Positions 55,987-64,000 of a stretch of 64,000 nucleotides of DNA are shown here, in pieces (the first letter of the stretch is position 1; each line of letters opens with the position of its first letter). The notes beneath the pieces are model-generated. The model saw only the letters and a list, made by a program, of their open reading frames with translations, made no database searches and was not told the DNA's origin. Both the position numbers and the translations under genes were made by a program. Source of the stretch: Iamia sp. SCSIO 61187 (lineage in GTDB: Bacteria > Actinomycetota > Acidimicrobiia > Acidimicrobiales > Iamiaceae); the NCBI RefSeq assembly GCF_019443745.1, contig NZ_CP050948.1, positions 4,282,001 to 4,346,000 of the forward strand, read 5' to 3'.

Positions 55987-56943
55987 TCAGGCGGCCTGGA
56001 GGTCGGCGGCGGCGGTCAGGGCGTCGAGGACGGCGACGATGGCGGGCCGGGCGACGGCTGCCGAGCGGGTCACGGCCAGCAGCTCGCGGGTGACCGCCGG
56101 CGGGGCCAGGGGACGGACCTCGATGCCGGCGACGCCGGCGCGCACGCCGAGGCGGGGCAGGAGGGCGACGCCGTGGCCGGCGGCGACGTGCTCGAGGTGG
56201 AGGATGAGGTCGTCGGTCTGCCAGCGCACCCGGGGCTCGAACCCGGCGGACCGGCAGGCGCTCCGCACGGCCGCCCCGCAGCTGACCTCGTCGGGGGCGA
56301 CGATCCAGTCGTCGCCGGCCAGGTCCGACAGCGCCACCGGGCCCGATCGGCGCCGGCGGAGGGCGGGGTGGTCGGCCGGCAGGACGGCCATGAGGGGCTC
56401 GACGAGCAGGGGGCGGGCATCGAGGTCGGCGTCGACGGGCAGGGGTGCCGCCGCGTAGCGGTCGACCACGGCCAGGTCGATGGTCCCCCGGTCGAGGTGG
56501 TCGAGGCTGCGGTGCGGCTCCTCGTCGATGACGGTGACGTCGAGGTCGGGATGGGCGGCCCGCAGGCGGGCGATCACGGGCGACACCAGGGCCGGCGCCG
56601 CGCTGGGGACGGTGGCGATGCGGAACGGCCCGCCCACCGCGCCCCGGGCCCGGTCGAGCTCGGCCGACGCCGCGGCCAGGGCGTCGAGCACCCGGTCGGC
56701 GTGCTCGACCAGGGCGTGGCCGGCCGGGGTGAGCGTGGCCCGCCGGTCGGCCCGGTCGATCAGGGCCAGGCCCGCCTCCCGCTCGAGGGCCGAGAGCTGC
56801 TGGGACACCGCCGACGGGGTCAGGCCCAGGGCCCGGGCCGTGGCTGCGATGGTGCCCCGCCGGGCCAGCTCGCGGACCATGCGCAGGCGGTCGACGGTGA
56901 GCGGGTCGCGCCCGGGTCGGCCGCCGGTGGCGCTCTCGCTCAT
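55987..56943 (-). CDS. LysR-family transcriptional regulator
   Basis: A 318-residue LTTR. The N-terminal helix-turn-helix reads LRMVRELARRGTIAATARAL then LTPSAVSQQLSALEREAGL, and the effector domain follows. It is encoded next to a DUF1338 gene, a saccharopine dehydrogenase-like gene and a divergent ALDH7 gene, so it likely controls lysine or 2-aminoadipate catabolism. Effector specificity cannot be read from the sequence. ATG 56943. Confidence 0.92.
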   Translation of the reverse strand: MSESATGGRPGRDPLTVDRLRMVRELARRGTIAATARALGLTPSAVSQQLSALEREAGLALIDRADRRATLTPAGHALVEHADRVLDALAAASAELDRARGAVGGPFRIATVPSAAPALVSPVIARLRAAHPDLDVTVIDEEPHRSLDHLDRGTIDLAVVDRYAAAPLPVDADLDARPLLVEPLMAVLPADHPALRRRRSGPVALSDLAGDDWIVAPDEVSCGAAVRSACRSAGFEPRVRWQTDDLILHLEHVAAGHGVALLPRLGVRAGVAGIEVRPLAPPAVTRELLAVTRSAAVARPAIVAVLDALTAAADLQAA

Positions 56944-56989
56944 CCCGGCCGGCCGGGTCCGCCAGGCGCGCCGGGCGCGCCGCGGGCGG

Positions 56990-58024
56990 TCATGCCGGCT
57001 CGCCGGGCTCGCCGGCGTCGGCGGGCCGGGTCATGGCGAAGATGCCGGTGGCGTTGGCGGCGTCGAAGGCGAGGTCGAGCCCGCCCTCGGGGAGCGGGTC
57101 GCGGGAGATCACCTCGAAGAACGAGCCCGGGACCTCGCGCTCGACGACGTCGCCCTCCAGCGTGCGCAGCGCCCGCACGACGGTGGTGGCCCGGTGGGCG
57201 GTCTGGCGCACCCGGCCCGACGCCGACACCTCGACGGTGTCCTTGATGGGCCGGCCCCGCTCCCGCTCGCGGTCGGCGACGGCGGCGACGTCGTCGACCC
57301 GGTCGGTGCAGTGGTTGCAGGTGGTGCCCTCGGTGGCGATCCACGCCATCTCGGCCGACTCGGCCCGCAGCAGGTCGTGGTCGCGGTCGGTGGGCAGCGG
57401 GTGCTGGCGGCCGAACGACCGCCGCAGGGCGTCGACCAGGGCGACGGCGTCGTCGAGGGGCAGCGACCGGTCGGCGGCGAGGCGGGCGAGCCGGTCGCGG
57501 GTCGCGGTGTCGAGCGGGTCGGTCGACGGGGCGAGGACGCGGGTGACGGCGTCCTGGAACGCGGGCGAGAAGGTGTCGGGGTGGAGCTCGGACACGAACC
57601 ACTGGGGCACGACCTCGGGCCGGTCGAGGTGGGCGTAGGCGTGGCCGGTCATCCGCAGCCGGGTCAGCGGGTAGGTGGCGTGGCGCTCGTAGCCCAACGG
57701 CCGCAGGATGCGGGTGACCTGCTCGATGCCGGGGGGCAGGGCGCCGGCGGGCCAGGCGACGGTGCGGACGGCGGCGTGGTCGAGGACGACGCCCCGCCCG
57801 GCGGCCCGCTGGTCGACGGCGTAGGCCGCGGCCGACGGCACGACCTCCATCAGGTCGGCGTAGAGCACGACGTGGAGGGCGTGGGCCACGTCCGCCCGCT
57901 CGACCGCCGCGGTCGCCACGGATGGTGCCTGGCACCATCCGTGGCCGAGGTCGACGGTGGCGAGGACCTCGTCGGCGGCGGCGTCGCCCAGCACCCGGCG
58001 GACGATCGACGCGACCTCGGTCAT
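56990..58024 (-). CDS. DUF1338/HglS-like 2-oxoadipate dioxygenase/decarboxylase
   Basis: A 344-residue protein of the DUF1338 (YdcJ/HglS) family. Family knowledge: HglS converts 2-oxoadipate to D-2-hydroxyglutarate with O2 and Fe(II). Motifs are GVVLDHAAVRTV with a likely metal His, PQWFVSELHPDTFSPAF, the TTCNHCTDRVDDV segment and SFFEVISRDPLP. Residues 27-37 (GHGWCQAPSVA) are encoded by a 31-bp palindrome absent from the family core, so the N-terminal 45 residues are an extension; GTG at codon 36 is an alternative start. It overlaps the saccharopine dehydrogenase-like stop by four bases. Confidence 0.8.
   Translation of the reverse strand: MTEVASIVRRVLGDAAADEVLATVDLGHGWCQAPSVATAAVERADVAHALHVVLYADLMEVVPSAAAYAVDQRAAGRGVVLDHAAVRTVAWPAGALPPGIEQVTRILRPLGYERHATYPLTRLRMTGHAYAHLDRPEVVPQWFVSELHPDTFSPAFQDAVTRVLAPSTDPLDTATRDRLARLAADRSLPLDDAVALVDALRRSFGRQHPLPTDRDHDLLRAESAEMAWIATEGTTCNHCTDRVDDVAAVADRERERGRPIKDTVEVSASGRVRQTAHRATTVVRALRTLEGDVVEREVPGSFFEVISRDPLPEGGLDLAFDAANATGIFAMTRPADAGEPGEPA
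57915..57945. repeat. 31-bp perfect palindrome inside a coding sequence, copy 2
   Basis: Fifteen-base arms around a central T; the inner 27 bases (57917-57943) are the reverse complement of the palindrome at 23539-23565, centre base included. It keeps the frame of the DUF1338 gene and encodes HGWCQAPSV near its N-terminus. Confidence 0.95.
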
Positions 58025-59097
58025 GCCACCGCCACCTCGTCGCGGAACAGGCTGCCGGTCGGGGTCGAGAGCAGGTCGTCGAAGGAGACGTCCTCCTGGC
58101 GGAGGAAGCCCTTGCCCGGCACCGCGCCCCGGGCGACCAGCTCGACGACGCCGCAGGCCGAGGCGGCCGTGGTCCACGAGATGGCCCGCCACATCCGGCC
58201 GGCGATCTCGATCGGCTGCCAGGCCCGGACGTACTCCCGCCGGGTGAGCCCGTCGGGACCCTGGCCCTCGACCGCGGCGTAGAGGTACACGACGTCGTCG
58301 TCGACCGGCGGCTTGGCGTTGACGAGGATCTCGCCCGCCAGCTCCCGCCGGTCGCGCAGGGCCAGCTCGTCGAGCAGGAAGCGGATGGCGTCGCAGTGGC
58401 CCGGGTACCGCAGGGTCTTGTAGTCGAGGTGGCGGATGCGCCCGTCGTAGGTCTCGCACAGGGTGCCGAGCCCGCCGGAGGTGGCGAAGGCCTCCAGCCG
58501 GTCGCCGGAGATCACGACCGTCTCGATGTCGGCCATGGCCGGCACCAGCTGGCGGTGCCCGTCCCGGATGACCTCGCAGTCGTTGATGTACTCGTTGATG
58601 ACGCCCTCGGGCGACCACGTGAACGCGTAGCCGAGGACCCCCGACGGGTGCTGGGGCAGGGCCCCGACCCGGAGCTGCATCCGCCGCAGGTCGGTGAGCC
58701 CGTCGGCCAGGGACGAGCCGACGATGCCGACCAGCCCGGGCGCCAGCCCGCACTGAGGAGCCATCACCACGTCGGACCCGACGGCCAGCTCGCGGATGCG
58801 GGTGGTGGTCGGGACGTCCTCGGTGAGGTCGAAGTAGTGGAGCCCGGCGACGGCGGCCGCCTCGGCCACGCCCAGGTTCCGGTCGTAGGGCAGGCACGAC
58901 ACCACCGCGTCGAAACCGTCGAGCTCGCTCCGGAGCGACTCGGGGTCGCCGACGTCGAACACGTCGACCGGGAAGCCGAGGTCGGGCCGGGGCCGCAGGT
59001 CGCCCCCGGCCACCTCGAACCCGGCCCCGCCGAGCAGGTGCGCCACCAGCTCGCCGACCTTGCCCAGGCCCAGCACCCGGATCCGCTCGATCGTCAC
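58021..59097 (-). CDS. Saccharopine dehydrogenase-like oxidoreductase
   Basis: A 358-residue NAD(P)-binding protein. N-terminal Rossmann fold (RVLGLGKVGELVAHLLGG), then VVSCLPYDRNLGVAEAA, HYFDLTEDV and APQCGLAPGLVGI, as in LYS9/SDH C-terminal halves. In lysine breakdown this enzyme yields glutamate and aminoadipate semialdehyde from saccharopine. A lysine-ketoglutarate reductase partner is not seen in the window. First gene of a unit with DUF1338 and, 46 bases on, the LysR gene. GTG 59097. Confidence 0.85.
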   Translation of the reverse strand: MTIERIRVLGLGKVGELVAHLLGGAGFEVAGGDLRPRPDLGFPVDVFDVGDPESLRSELDGFDAVVSCLPYDRNLGVAEAAAVAGLHYFDLTEDVPTTTRIRELAVGSDVVMAPQCGLAPGLVGIVGSSLADGLTDLRRMQLRVGALPQHPSGVLGYAFTWSPEGVINEYINDCEVIRDGHRQLVPAMADIETVVISGDRLEAFATSGGLGTLCETYDGRIRHLDYKTLRYPGHCDAIRFLLDELALRDRRELAGEILVNAKPPVDDDVVYLYAAVEGQGPDGLTRREYVRAWQPIEIAGRMWRAISWTTAASACGVVELVARGAVPGKGFLRQEDVSFDDLLSTPTGSLFRDEVAVA

Positions 59098-59248
59098 CTG
59101 CGTCCTCCTCGACGGTTCCCGGCGAACCTCGGACGGGAACCGCACCAGGCGGCGCCGTTCCGTCCCACGTTCCGGCCTGCCATCAGCACAGCTGACGACT
59201 AGGATGGCGAAGACGTTAGCAGATCTGATGCGCCCCACCGGAGGCCCG

Positions 59249-60775
59249 ATGTCCCGCCTGCCCACCCCCGACGCCCTGCACCGCACCACGGCGGAGGTGC
59301 TCGAGCGGCTGGGCGTGACCGTCCCCGAGGGGTCGGACCTCCCCGCCCGCACGCCGATCACCGGCACCGCCGTCGGACCGGACCTGGCCGCGTCGACCCC
59401 GGCCGACGTCGACGCCGCCGTCGAGCGGGCCACCGCCGCCTTCGGCACCTGGCGGACCACGCCGCCCCCGGTGCGGGGCCAGCTGGTGCGAGCCCTCGGC
59501 GAGGAGCTGCGGGCCCACAAGGACGACCTGGGCGCCCTGGTGAGCCTGGAGGCCGGGAAGATCCGGTCCGAGGGCCTGGGCGAGGTCCAGGAGATGATCG
59601 ACATCTGCGACCTGGCGGTGGGCCAGTCCCGCCAGCTCTTCGGCAAGACCATCGCCAGCGAGCGCCCCGGTCACCGGATGATGGAGACCTGGCAGCCGCT
59701 CGGGCCGGTCGGGATCATCACCGCCTTCAACTTCCCCGTCGCCGTGTGGGCGTGGAACACGGCCATGGCCCTCGTCGCCGGCGACCCCGTGGTGTGGAAG
59801 CCGTCGGAGAAGACCCCGCTCACCGCCCTGGCCTGCCAGGCCCTGCTCGACCGGGCCGCGGCGACCGTCGACGCCCCCGCCCACCTGGGCCAGGTCGTCC
59901 TGGGCGATGCCGCCGTCGGGCGGGCCCTGGTCGACCACGAGGGGCTCCCGCTCATCTCGGCCACCGGCTCGACCCCGATGGGCCGCGCCGTGGGCGAGCG
60001 GGTGGCCGCCCGCTTCGGCCGGTCGCTCCTCGAGCTGGGCGGCAACAACGCCGCCGTGGTCGCCCCGTCGGCCGACCTCGACCTGGTCGCCCGGGCGGTG
60101 GTGTTCTCCGCCGCCGGCACCGCCGGCCAGCGCTGCACCAGCCTGCGCCGGCTCATCGTCCACGCCGACGTCCACGACGAGGTCGTCGAGCGGGTGGGCG
60201 CCGCCTTCGCGTCGCTGCCCGTCGGCGACCCGCTGGCCGACGGCACCCTCGTGGGACCGCTGATCGACGGGGCGGCCGCCGACCGGGTCGGCAAGGCGCT
60301 GGCCACCGCCCAGGGCGACGGCGGCACCGTGGTCACCGGCGGGTCGCGGGTCCTGGAGGACGAGGCGGCCGACGCCTTCTACGTGAGCCCCGCCCTGGTC
60401 GCCATGCCCGGGCAGACCGACATCGTCCGCACCGAGACCTTCGGCCCGCTCCTCTACGCCCTCCCCTACACCGACCTCGACGAGGCCATCGCCCTCCACA
60501 ACGGCGTGCCCCAGGGCCTGTCCTCGTCGATCTTCACCCGCGACGTGCGCGAGGCCGAGCGCTTCGTCGGGCCCGACGGCTCCGACTGCGGCATCGCCAA
60601 CGTCAACATCGGCCCGTCGGGCGCCGAGGTCGGGGGCGCCTTCGGCGGCGAGAAGGAGACCGGCGGCGGCCGCGAGTCCGGCTCCGACGCCTGGCGGGCC
60701 TACATGCGCCGCACGACGACCACGGTCAACTACTCCGACGAGCTCCCCCTCGCCCAAGGCGTCCAGTTCGGCTGA
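59249..60775 (+). CDS. Aldehyde dehydrogenase, ALDH7 (aminoadipate semialdehyde type)
   Basis: A 508-residue NAD-dependent dehydrogenase of the ALDH7/antiquitin type that would oxidise 2-aminoadipate 6-semialdehyde to 2-aminoadipate. ITAFNFPVAVWAWN, KPSEKTPLTA, ISATGSTPMGR, LELGGNNAAV with the catalytic Glu, and GQRCTSLRRL with the catalytic Cys are intact. ATG 59249 has GGAGG a few bases upstream and starts at SRLPTPDALHRT, the family N-terminus; two earlier in-frame ATGs (59204, 59228) exist. Divergent from the saccharopine dehydrogenase gene. Confidence 0.93.
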   Translation: MSRLPTPDALHRTTAEVLERLGVTVPEGSDLPARTPITGTAVGPDLAASTPADVDAAVERATAAFGTWRTTPPPVRGQLVRALGEELRAHKDDLGALVSLEAGKIRSEGLGEVQEMIDICDLAVGQSRQLFGKTIASERPGHRMMETWQPLGPVGIITAFNFPVAVWAWNTAMALVAGDPVVWKPSEKTPLTALACQALLDRAAATVDAPAHLGQVVLGDAAVGRALVDHEGLPLISATGSTPMGRAVGERVAARFGRSLLELGGNNAAVVAPSADLDLVARAVVFSAAGTAGQRCTSLRRLIVHADVHDEVVERVGAAFASLPVGDPLADGTLVGPLIDGAAADRVGKALATAQGDGGTVVTGGSRVLEDEAADAFYVSPALVAMPGQTDIVRTETFGPLLYALPYTDLDEAIALHNGVPQGLSSSIFTRDVREAERFVGPDGSDCGIANVNIGPSGAEVGGAFGGEKETGGGRESGSDAWRAYMRRTTTTVNYSDELPLAQGVQFG

Positions 60776-61063
60776 GCTCTCACATCAGGAACCTCGCTGC
60801 GCTCGGTTCCTTCTTCGAACTGGTGGTGCTCGCTGCGCTCGCCCTGAAGACCTTCCCGGCGGCGGACGGCTCGTTCCTCGCCGCCACGCTCGCCTCTGCG
60901 GTGGGAGACCCCCCCCGCACCCCCCAGCGGCTGCGCCGGACTGAACGGGAACGGCGGGAGTCCACCTGCTCGCTGCGGTGCAGCTCAGCCCCGAGAGCAG
61001 CGAGCTCCCCTAGCTCGGAGGAGTGGAGCGAGCGCCAGCGAGCGAACGACTCCGAAACCGTGA
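60776..61063. other. Repeat-bearing intergenic region
   Basis: About 290 bases between convergent ALDH7 and GGDEF genes. 60785-60930 is the second copy of a dispersed repeat. The rest holds GAGCGAGCG-type clusters near 61025-61045 but no gene. Confidence 0.6.
60785..60930. repeat. Dispersed repeat, copy 2
   Basis: Shares its first 29 bases exactly with 49971-49999, and then block order TCGAACTG, GCTCGCTGCGCTCGC, CGTTCCTCGCC, GGGAGACCCCC and ACCCCCCAGCGG with gaps. Noncoding in both places, each downstream of a gene. Confidence 0.8.
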
Positions 61064-63997
61064 CTACGAGACCACCCGGTTCCCCCCCGAGCGCTTGGCC
61101 CGGTACATGGAGTCGTCGGCGGCGCCGAGGAGGGCGTCGACGTCGTCGAGCGAGGTGACGCCGACCATGTCGGCCCGGCCCACGCCGATGGAGACGCCGA
61201 GCGACACGGGTGCAGCGGCGCCGACGTCGATGGGCTGGGCGACGGCGACCCGGATGCGCTCGGCGACCTGGGCCAGCTCCTCGTCGGACACGCCGATCGA
61301 GACGACCACGAACTCGTCGCCGCCGAGGCGGGCCACGACGTCGTCGGACCGGACGGCGGCCCGCAGCCGGCGGGCCACCTCGACGAGGGCGGCATCGCCG
61401 GCGGTGTGGCCCAGGCGGTCGTTGACCCCCTTGAACCCGTCGAGGTCGCAGAACAACACCCCGACGCGAGGTCCCTCACCGGCCACGGGTGCGGCGTCGG
61501 CCGGTCGGGCGGTGCCGTCCATGACGGAGCGGAGGGCGGACTCGAGGCCGAGCCGGTTGGCCACCCCCGTGAGCGCGTCGGTCTCGGCGAGGGTCGACAT
61601 GCTGTCGGCGGTCGATCGGAGGTCGGCCACGTCCTGGGCGAGGGCGCCGAGGTCCGAGGTGAGGCGGGCGTGCTCGACCGCCGAGATGGCCTGGGCGGCG
61701 AGGACCCGCAGGGCGCTGACGCGGGTCGGCTCCACCCCGTCGGGCCGGTCGTCGCTCTCCAGGACGAAGGCGCCGGGGGTGCCGGTGGCGCCGCCGATGG
61801 GCAGGCCGAGGAGGGCCCGTGGCGCCCGCTCGCGGAGGGCCTCGTCGGCCCGCAGGCGGCGGTCGTCGGCCGGGTCGACGAGGGCCAGCACCTGGCGGGT
61901 GCGCAGCACGTAGTGCAGGGCGTGGGGGCTGAGGCCCGGGTGCTCGGCGGGGTCGGGGGACGGGCGGGGCACGACCTCGACGACGCCGTTGCGCACCTGG
62001 GCGGCAGCCTCGACGACGGGGCCGGCCGGCGAGTGGAGGACGAGGTAGCCCCGGGTGGCGCCGGCCTGGCGCATCACCAGGTCGACCATCCGCTGGAGGA
62101 AGTCGCGCACCTCGAGGCCCTCGCCGAGGAGGGTGCTGGCCTCGGCCAGGGTCTCGGCCGCCACCGTGCTGGGCTGGCCGACGGGCACGCGACCGGGGTC
62201 GGCGCCGGGGCGGACGGCGGCGGCGTCGGGCATCGGGGCGCTGACCAGGCCGGGCAGCCGGGCCGGCAGCCCGGCGGCCACGGCATCGGCGCCCCAGGCC
62301 AGCCAGGCGTCCTGGGCGACCGAGGCGTAGTGGCGGGCCAGGCGGTCGCGGCCCCGGTCCCGGTGGTGGCGGGCGGCCCGCTGGGCCGCCAGCCCGAGGT
62401 CGCCGAGGGCACCGTGCTCGGTGGCCAGCCGGACGGCCTCCTCGTAGCGGTCCATCGCCCGTCGGGCCGACCCGCTGGCGTCGGCGGTGACCGCGTCGAC
62501 GAGGGCGAGACGGTGGGCGTGGTTCGCGGGGGCGTGCTCGGCCAGCGCCCTCAGGCGGGCCCGGGCCCGGGCCAGCTCGGCCCGGCGGCGGGCCCGGGAC
62601 GATGCACCGGAGGCGGCGGCGAGGGCGTCGGCGGCGATCAGGGCGGCCTGGAAGCGGTGCACCCCGACGACGGCCTCGCCCGGCGCCGAGCGCAGGAGCG
62701 GGGCGGCGGCGGCGACCGCCTCGGCGGCGACGTCGCGACGGTCGTGGCTGAGGGCGACGAGGGCGCGGAGCGTGTGGACGATCACGGCCAGCTCGCCGCC
62801 GCGCCGCTTGGCCGCGAGCCACTCCGGTGCCGAGAAGGCCGGGCCGTCGAGCACGTCGCCGTCGCCGCCGGTCCGCAGGTCGGCGACCGCCTGGGCGACG
62901 ACGTCGACCCTCTGGCGGAACGCCCTCTCCCCCATGGCGTCGAGCTCCTCGGCCATGGCGTCGGCGGTGGCCTCGACCGACTGGAGGGGCCGGGCGGCGA
63001 GAAGGCCGTGCAGCACCCCGAAGGTGCCCCCGGTCAGCCCGTAGCCCCGGGCCCCGGAGGCGACGGTGGCGCGGTAGCGCTGGAGCAGCGGGTCGACGGT
63101 GGCGTCGAGGGGCTCGCCCCAGTGGCGGACGAAGGCGTCCACGGCGAAGCCGACCATGGTCGCGTTGGTGGCCCGGCCCCGGCTCCCCAGCTCGGCCGCG
63201 ACCCGGCCGAAGCGCAGGCCCCGCGGGGTGGCGCCCGGCAGCGAGACGCAGAGCATCCCGTAGGCGGCGATGAAGTAGCCCGAGGCGTCGGCGACCCCGT
63301 GCCGGGCGGTGAGGCGCGTCCCCCGGAGCACCAGGAGGATGTGGGTGAGGGGCTGGTCGACGTAGGCCAGGTGGACGCAGCCGAGCATGGCGTCGAGGGT
63401 GGCGAGGAGGCGCTCGTCCTCCAGCGCCGGGGCGGTGAGGAACCACTCGGGGTCGAACCGGCCCAGCTCGGCATGGGTGCGCGCCGCCTCGACGGCGACG
63501 TCGCGCCAGGTCGGGCGGGCCGGGAGCGGCTCGCCCAGCTCGGCCAGCACGAGGCGCAGGTGCTCGAGGCCGCCGTCGTGGTCCTGTCGGGTCCACGCCC
63601 GCATGCCCAGGACCCGCATCGTCCGCACCCGCTGCGGGGCGGACGGGTCGTGGGCGCCGATGGCGTCCAGGAGCTCGTCGACCAGCTCGGGCCGGCCGAC
63701 GACGAGGGCGTGCTCGGCGGCGCGGAGGTGGAGCTCGAAGGCCCGCTCGGGCTGCGTCTGCCAGCCCTGCTCGCCGAGTGCCTCGATGGCGGTGCGCTGG
63801 AGGTCGAGCGCCTCCTGGAACGCTCCGGCGCGGTGGGCGGCGCGAGCGGCGTCCTCGCACAACCCGACGAGCAGCTGGCGGGCGTCGGGGTCGGTGGCCA
63901 GGGTCGGGTCGCGCCGCAGGAGGTCGATGACGTCGATGCGGTGGGCGTCGGCCAGGTCGGGGTGCCCGTCGGGCCCCTCGTCGGCGGTCGCCAGCAC
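61064..63997 (-). CDS. Diguanylate cyclase with TPR-like and GAF domains, 5' truncated
   Basis: At least 977 residues; the frame reaches the window edge, so the start is missing. The first 600 residues are helical repeats of TPR style (CEDAARAAHRAGAFQEALDL, RAAEHALVVGRPELVDELLD), like the C-terminal half of AAA/kinase signalling proteins. A GAF-type domain follows (LEVRDFLQRMVDLVMRQAGA, YLVLHSPAGP), and a C-terminal GGDEF domain ends the protein: FCDLDGFKGVNDRLGH, RLGGDEFVVV. RSDD five residues before GGDEF is the inhibitory I-site. It should make cyclic di-GMP under GAF control. Confidence 0.92.
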   Translation of the reverse strand: MLATADEGPDGHPDLADAHRIDVIDLLRRDPTLATDPDARQLLVGLCEDAARAAHRAGAFQEALDLQRTAIEALGEQGWQTQPERAFELHLRAAEHALVVGRPELVDELLDAIGAHDPSAPQRVRTMRVLGMRAWTRQDHDGGLEHLRLVLAELGEPLPARPTWRDVAVEAARTHAELGRFDPEWFLTAPALEDERLLATLDAMLGCVHLAYVDQPLTHILLVLRGTRLTARHGVADASGYFIAAYGMLCVSLPGATPRGLRFGRVAAELGSRGRATNATMVGFAVDAFVRHWGEPLDATVDPLLQRYRATVASGARGYGLTGGTFGVLHGLLAARPLQSVEATADAMAEELDAMGERAFRQRVDVVAQAVADLRTGGDGDVLDGPAFSAPEWLAAKRRGGELAVIVHTLRALVALSHDRRDVAAEAVAAAAPLLRSAPGEAVVGVHRFQAALIAADALAAASGASSRARRRAELARARARLRALAEHAPANHAHRLALVDAVTADASGSARRAMDRYEEAVRLATEHGALGDLGLAAQRAARHHRDRGRDRLARHYASVAQDAWLAWGADAVAAGLPARLPGLVSAPMPDAAAVRPGADPGRVPVGQPSTVAAETLAEASTLLGEGLEVRDFLQRMVDLVMRQAGATRGYLVLHSPAGPVVEAAAQVRNGVVEVVPRPSPDPAEHPGLSPHALHYVLRTRQVLALVDPADDRRLRADEALRERAPRALLGLPIGGATGTPGAFVLESDDRPDGVEPTRVSALRVLAAQAISAVEHARLTSDLGALAQDVADLRSTADSMSTLAETDALTGVANRLGLESALRSVMDGTARPADAAPVAGEGPRVGVLFCDLDGFKGVNDRLGHTAGDAALVEVARRLRAAVRSDDVVARLGGDEFVVVSIGVSDEELAQVAERIRVAVAQPIDVGAAAPVSLGVSIGVGRADMVGVTSLDDVDALLGAADDSMYRAKRSGGNRVVS

Positions 63998-64000
63998 GGC

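Overview
The window reads as chromosome of a high-GC actinobacterium (roughly 70% G+C by eye). Many starts are GTG, genes often overlap by four bases (ATGA/GTGA), several genes look leaderless, and a SigR/RsrA pair is present. Gene content and gene strings resemble Acidimicrobiia-type Actinomycetota, but that placement is inferred from family resemblance and no search was run. No rRNA, tRNA or CRISPR array was seen.

Layout. 66-10102: an acidic duplicated-module protein, a DUF222/HNH endonuclease, a UvrD-type helicase overlapping a Ppx/GppA phosphatase, two exported proteins, class II fructose bisphosphatase and an ArsC-like protein. 10442-18062: a complete F1Fo ATP synthase operon on the minus strand (two AtpI/Z-like genes, then B-E-F-H-A-G-D-C). 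18235-23529: a thiolase-like gene, then a plus-strand block of LMW phosphatase, rpiB, glyA and a WecA/MraY-family transferase. 23566-31486: the minus-strand string spo0M-like, tsaC, prmC, prfA, rpmE, rho, which with wecA and atp is a classic actinobacterial neighbourhood; here the wecA block is inverted. 31787-35523: a heterodimeric ABC exporter. 36039-48660: a long cofactor region (nadB, panD, panC, a DUF2520 protein, folK, folB, folP, folE, hpt, tilS) interrupted by a pseudo-phosphatase, a proteasome-like hydrolase and an FdhF/YdeP molybdoenzyme. 48716-49941: a zinc metalloprotease-like protein and a small membrane protein. 50250-52838: an IS110-family element split by an IS256-family element. 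52907-55928: a Cys/His-rich peptide, RsrA-like anti-sigma factor, SigR-like sigma factor, a small protein and a receptor Ser/Thr kinase. 55987-60775: a probable lysine/2-aminoadipate catabolic locus (LysR regulator, DUF1338/HglS-like 2-oxoadipate enzyme, saccharopine dehydrogenase-like protein, divergent ALDH7). 61064-end: a GAF-GGDEF diguanylate cyclase truncated by the window edge.

Most of the window is conserved core metabolism. The less ordinary points are: a 27-bp palindrome present twice, once in frame inside the DUF1338 gene; a standalone proteasome-beta-like protein with intact T1/D17/K33 spacing; a DSP-like protein whose HCx5R cysteine is glycine; a long DQG-repeat insert in Rho with a 71-bp tandem duplication upstream of the gene; the nested IS pair; and the compact lysine-degradation locus.
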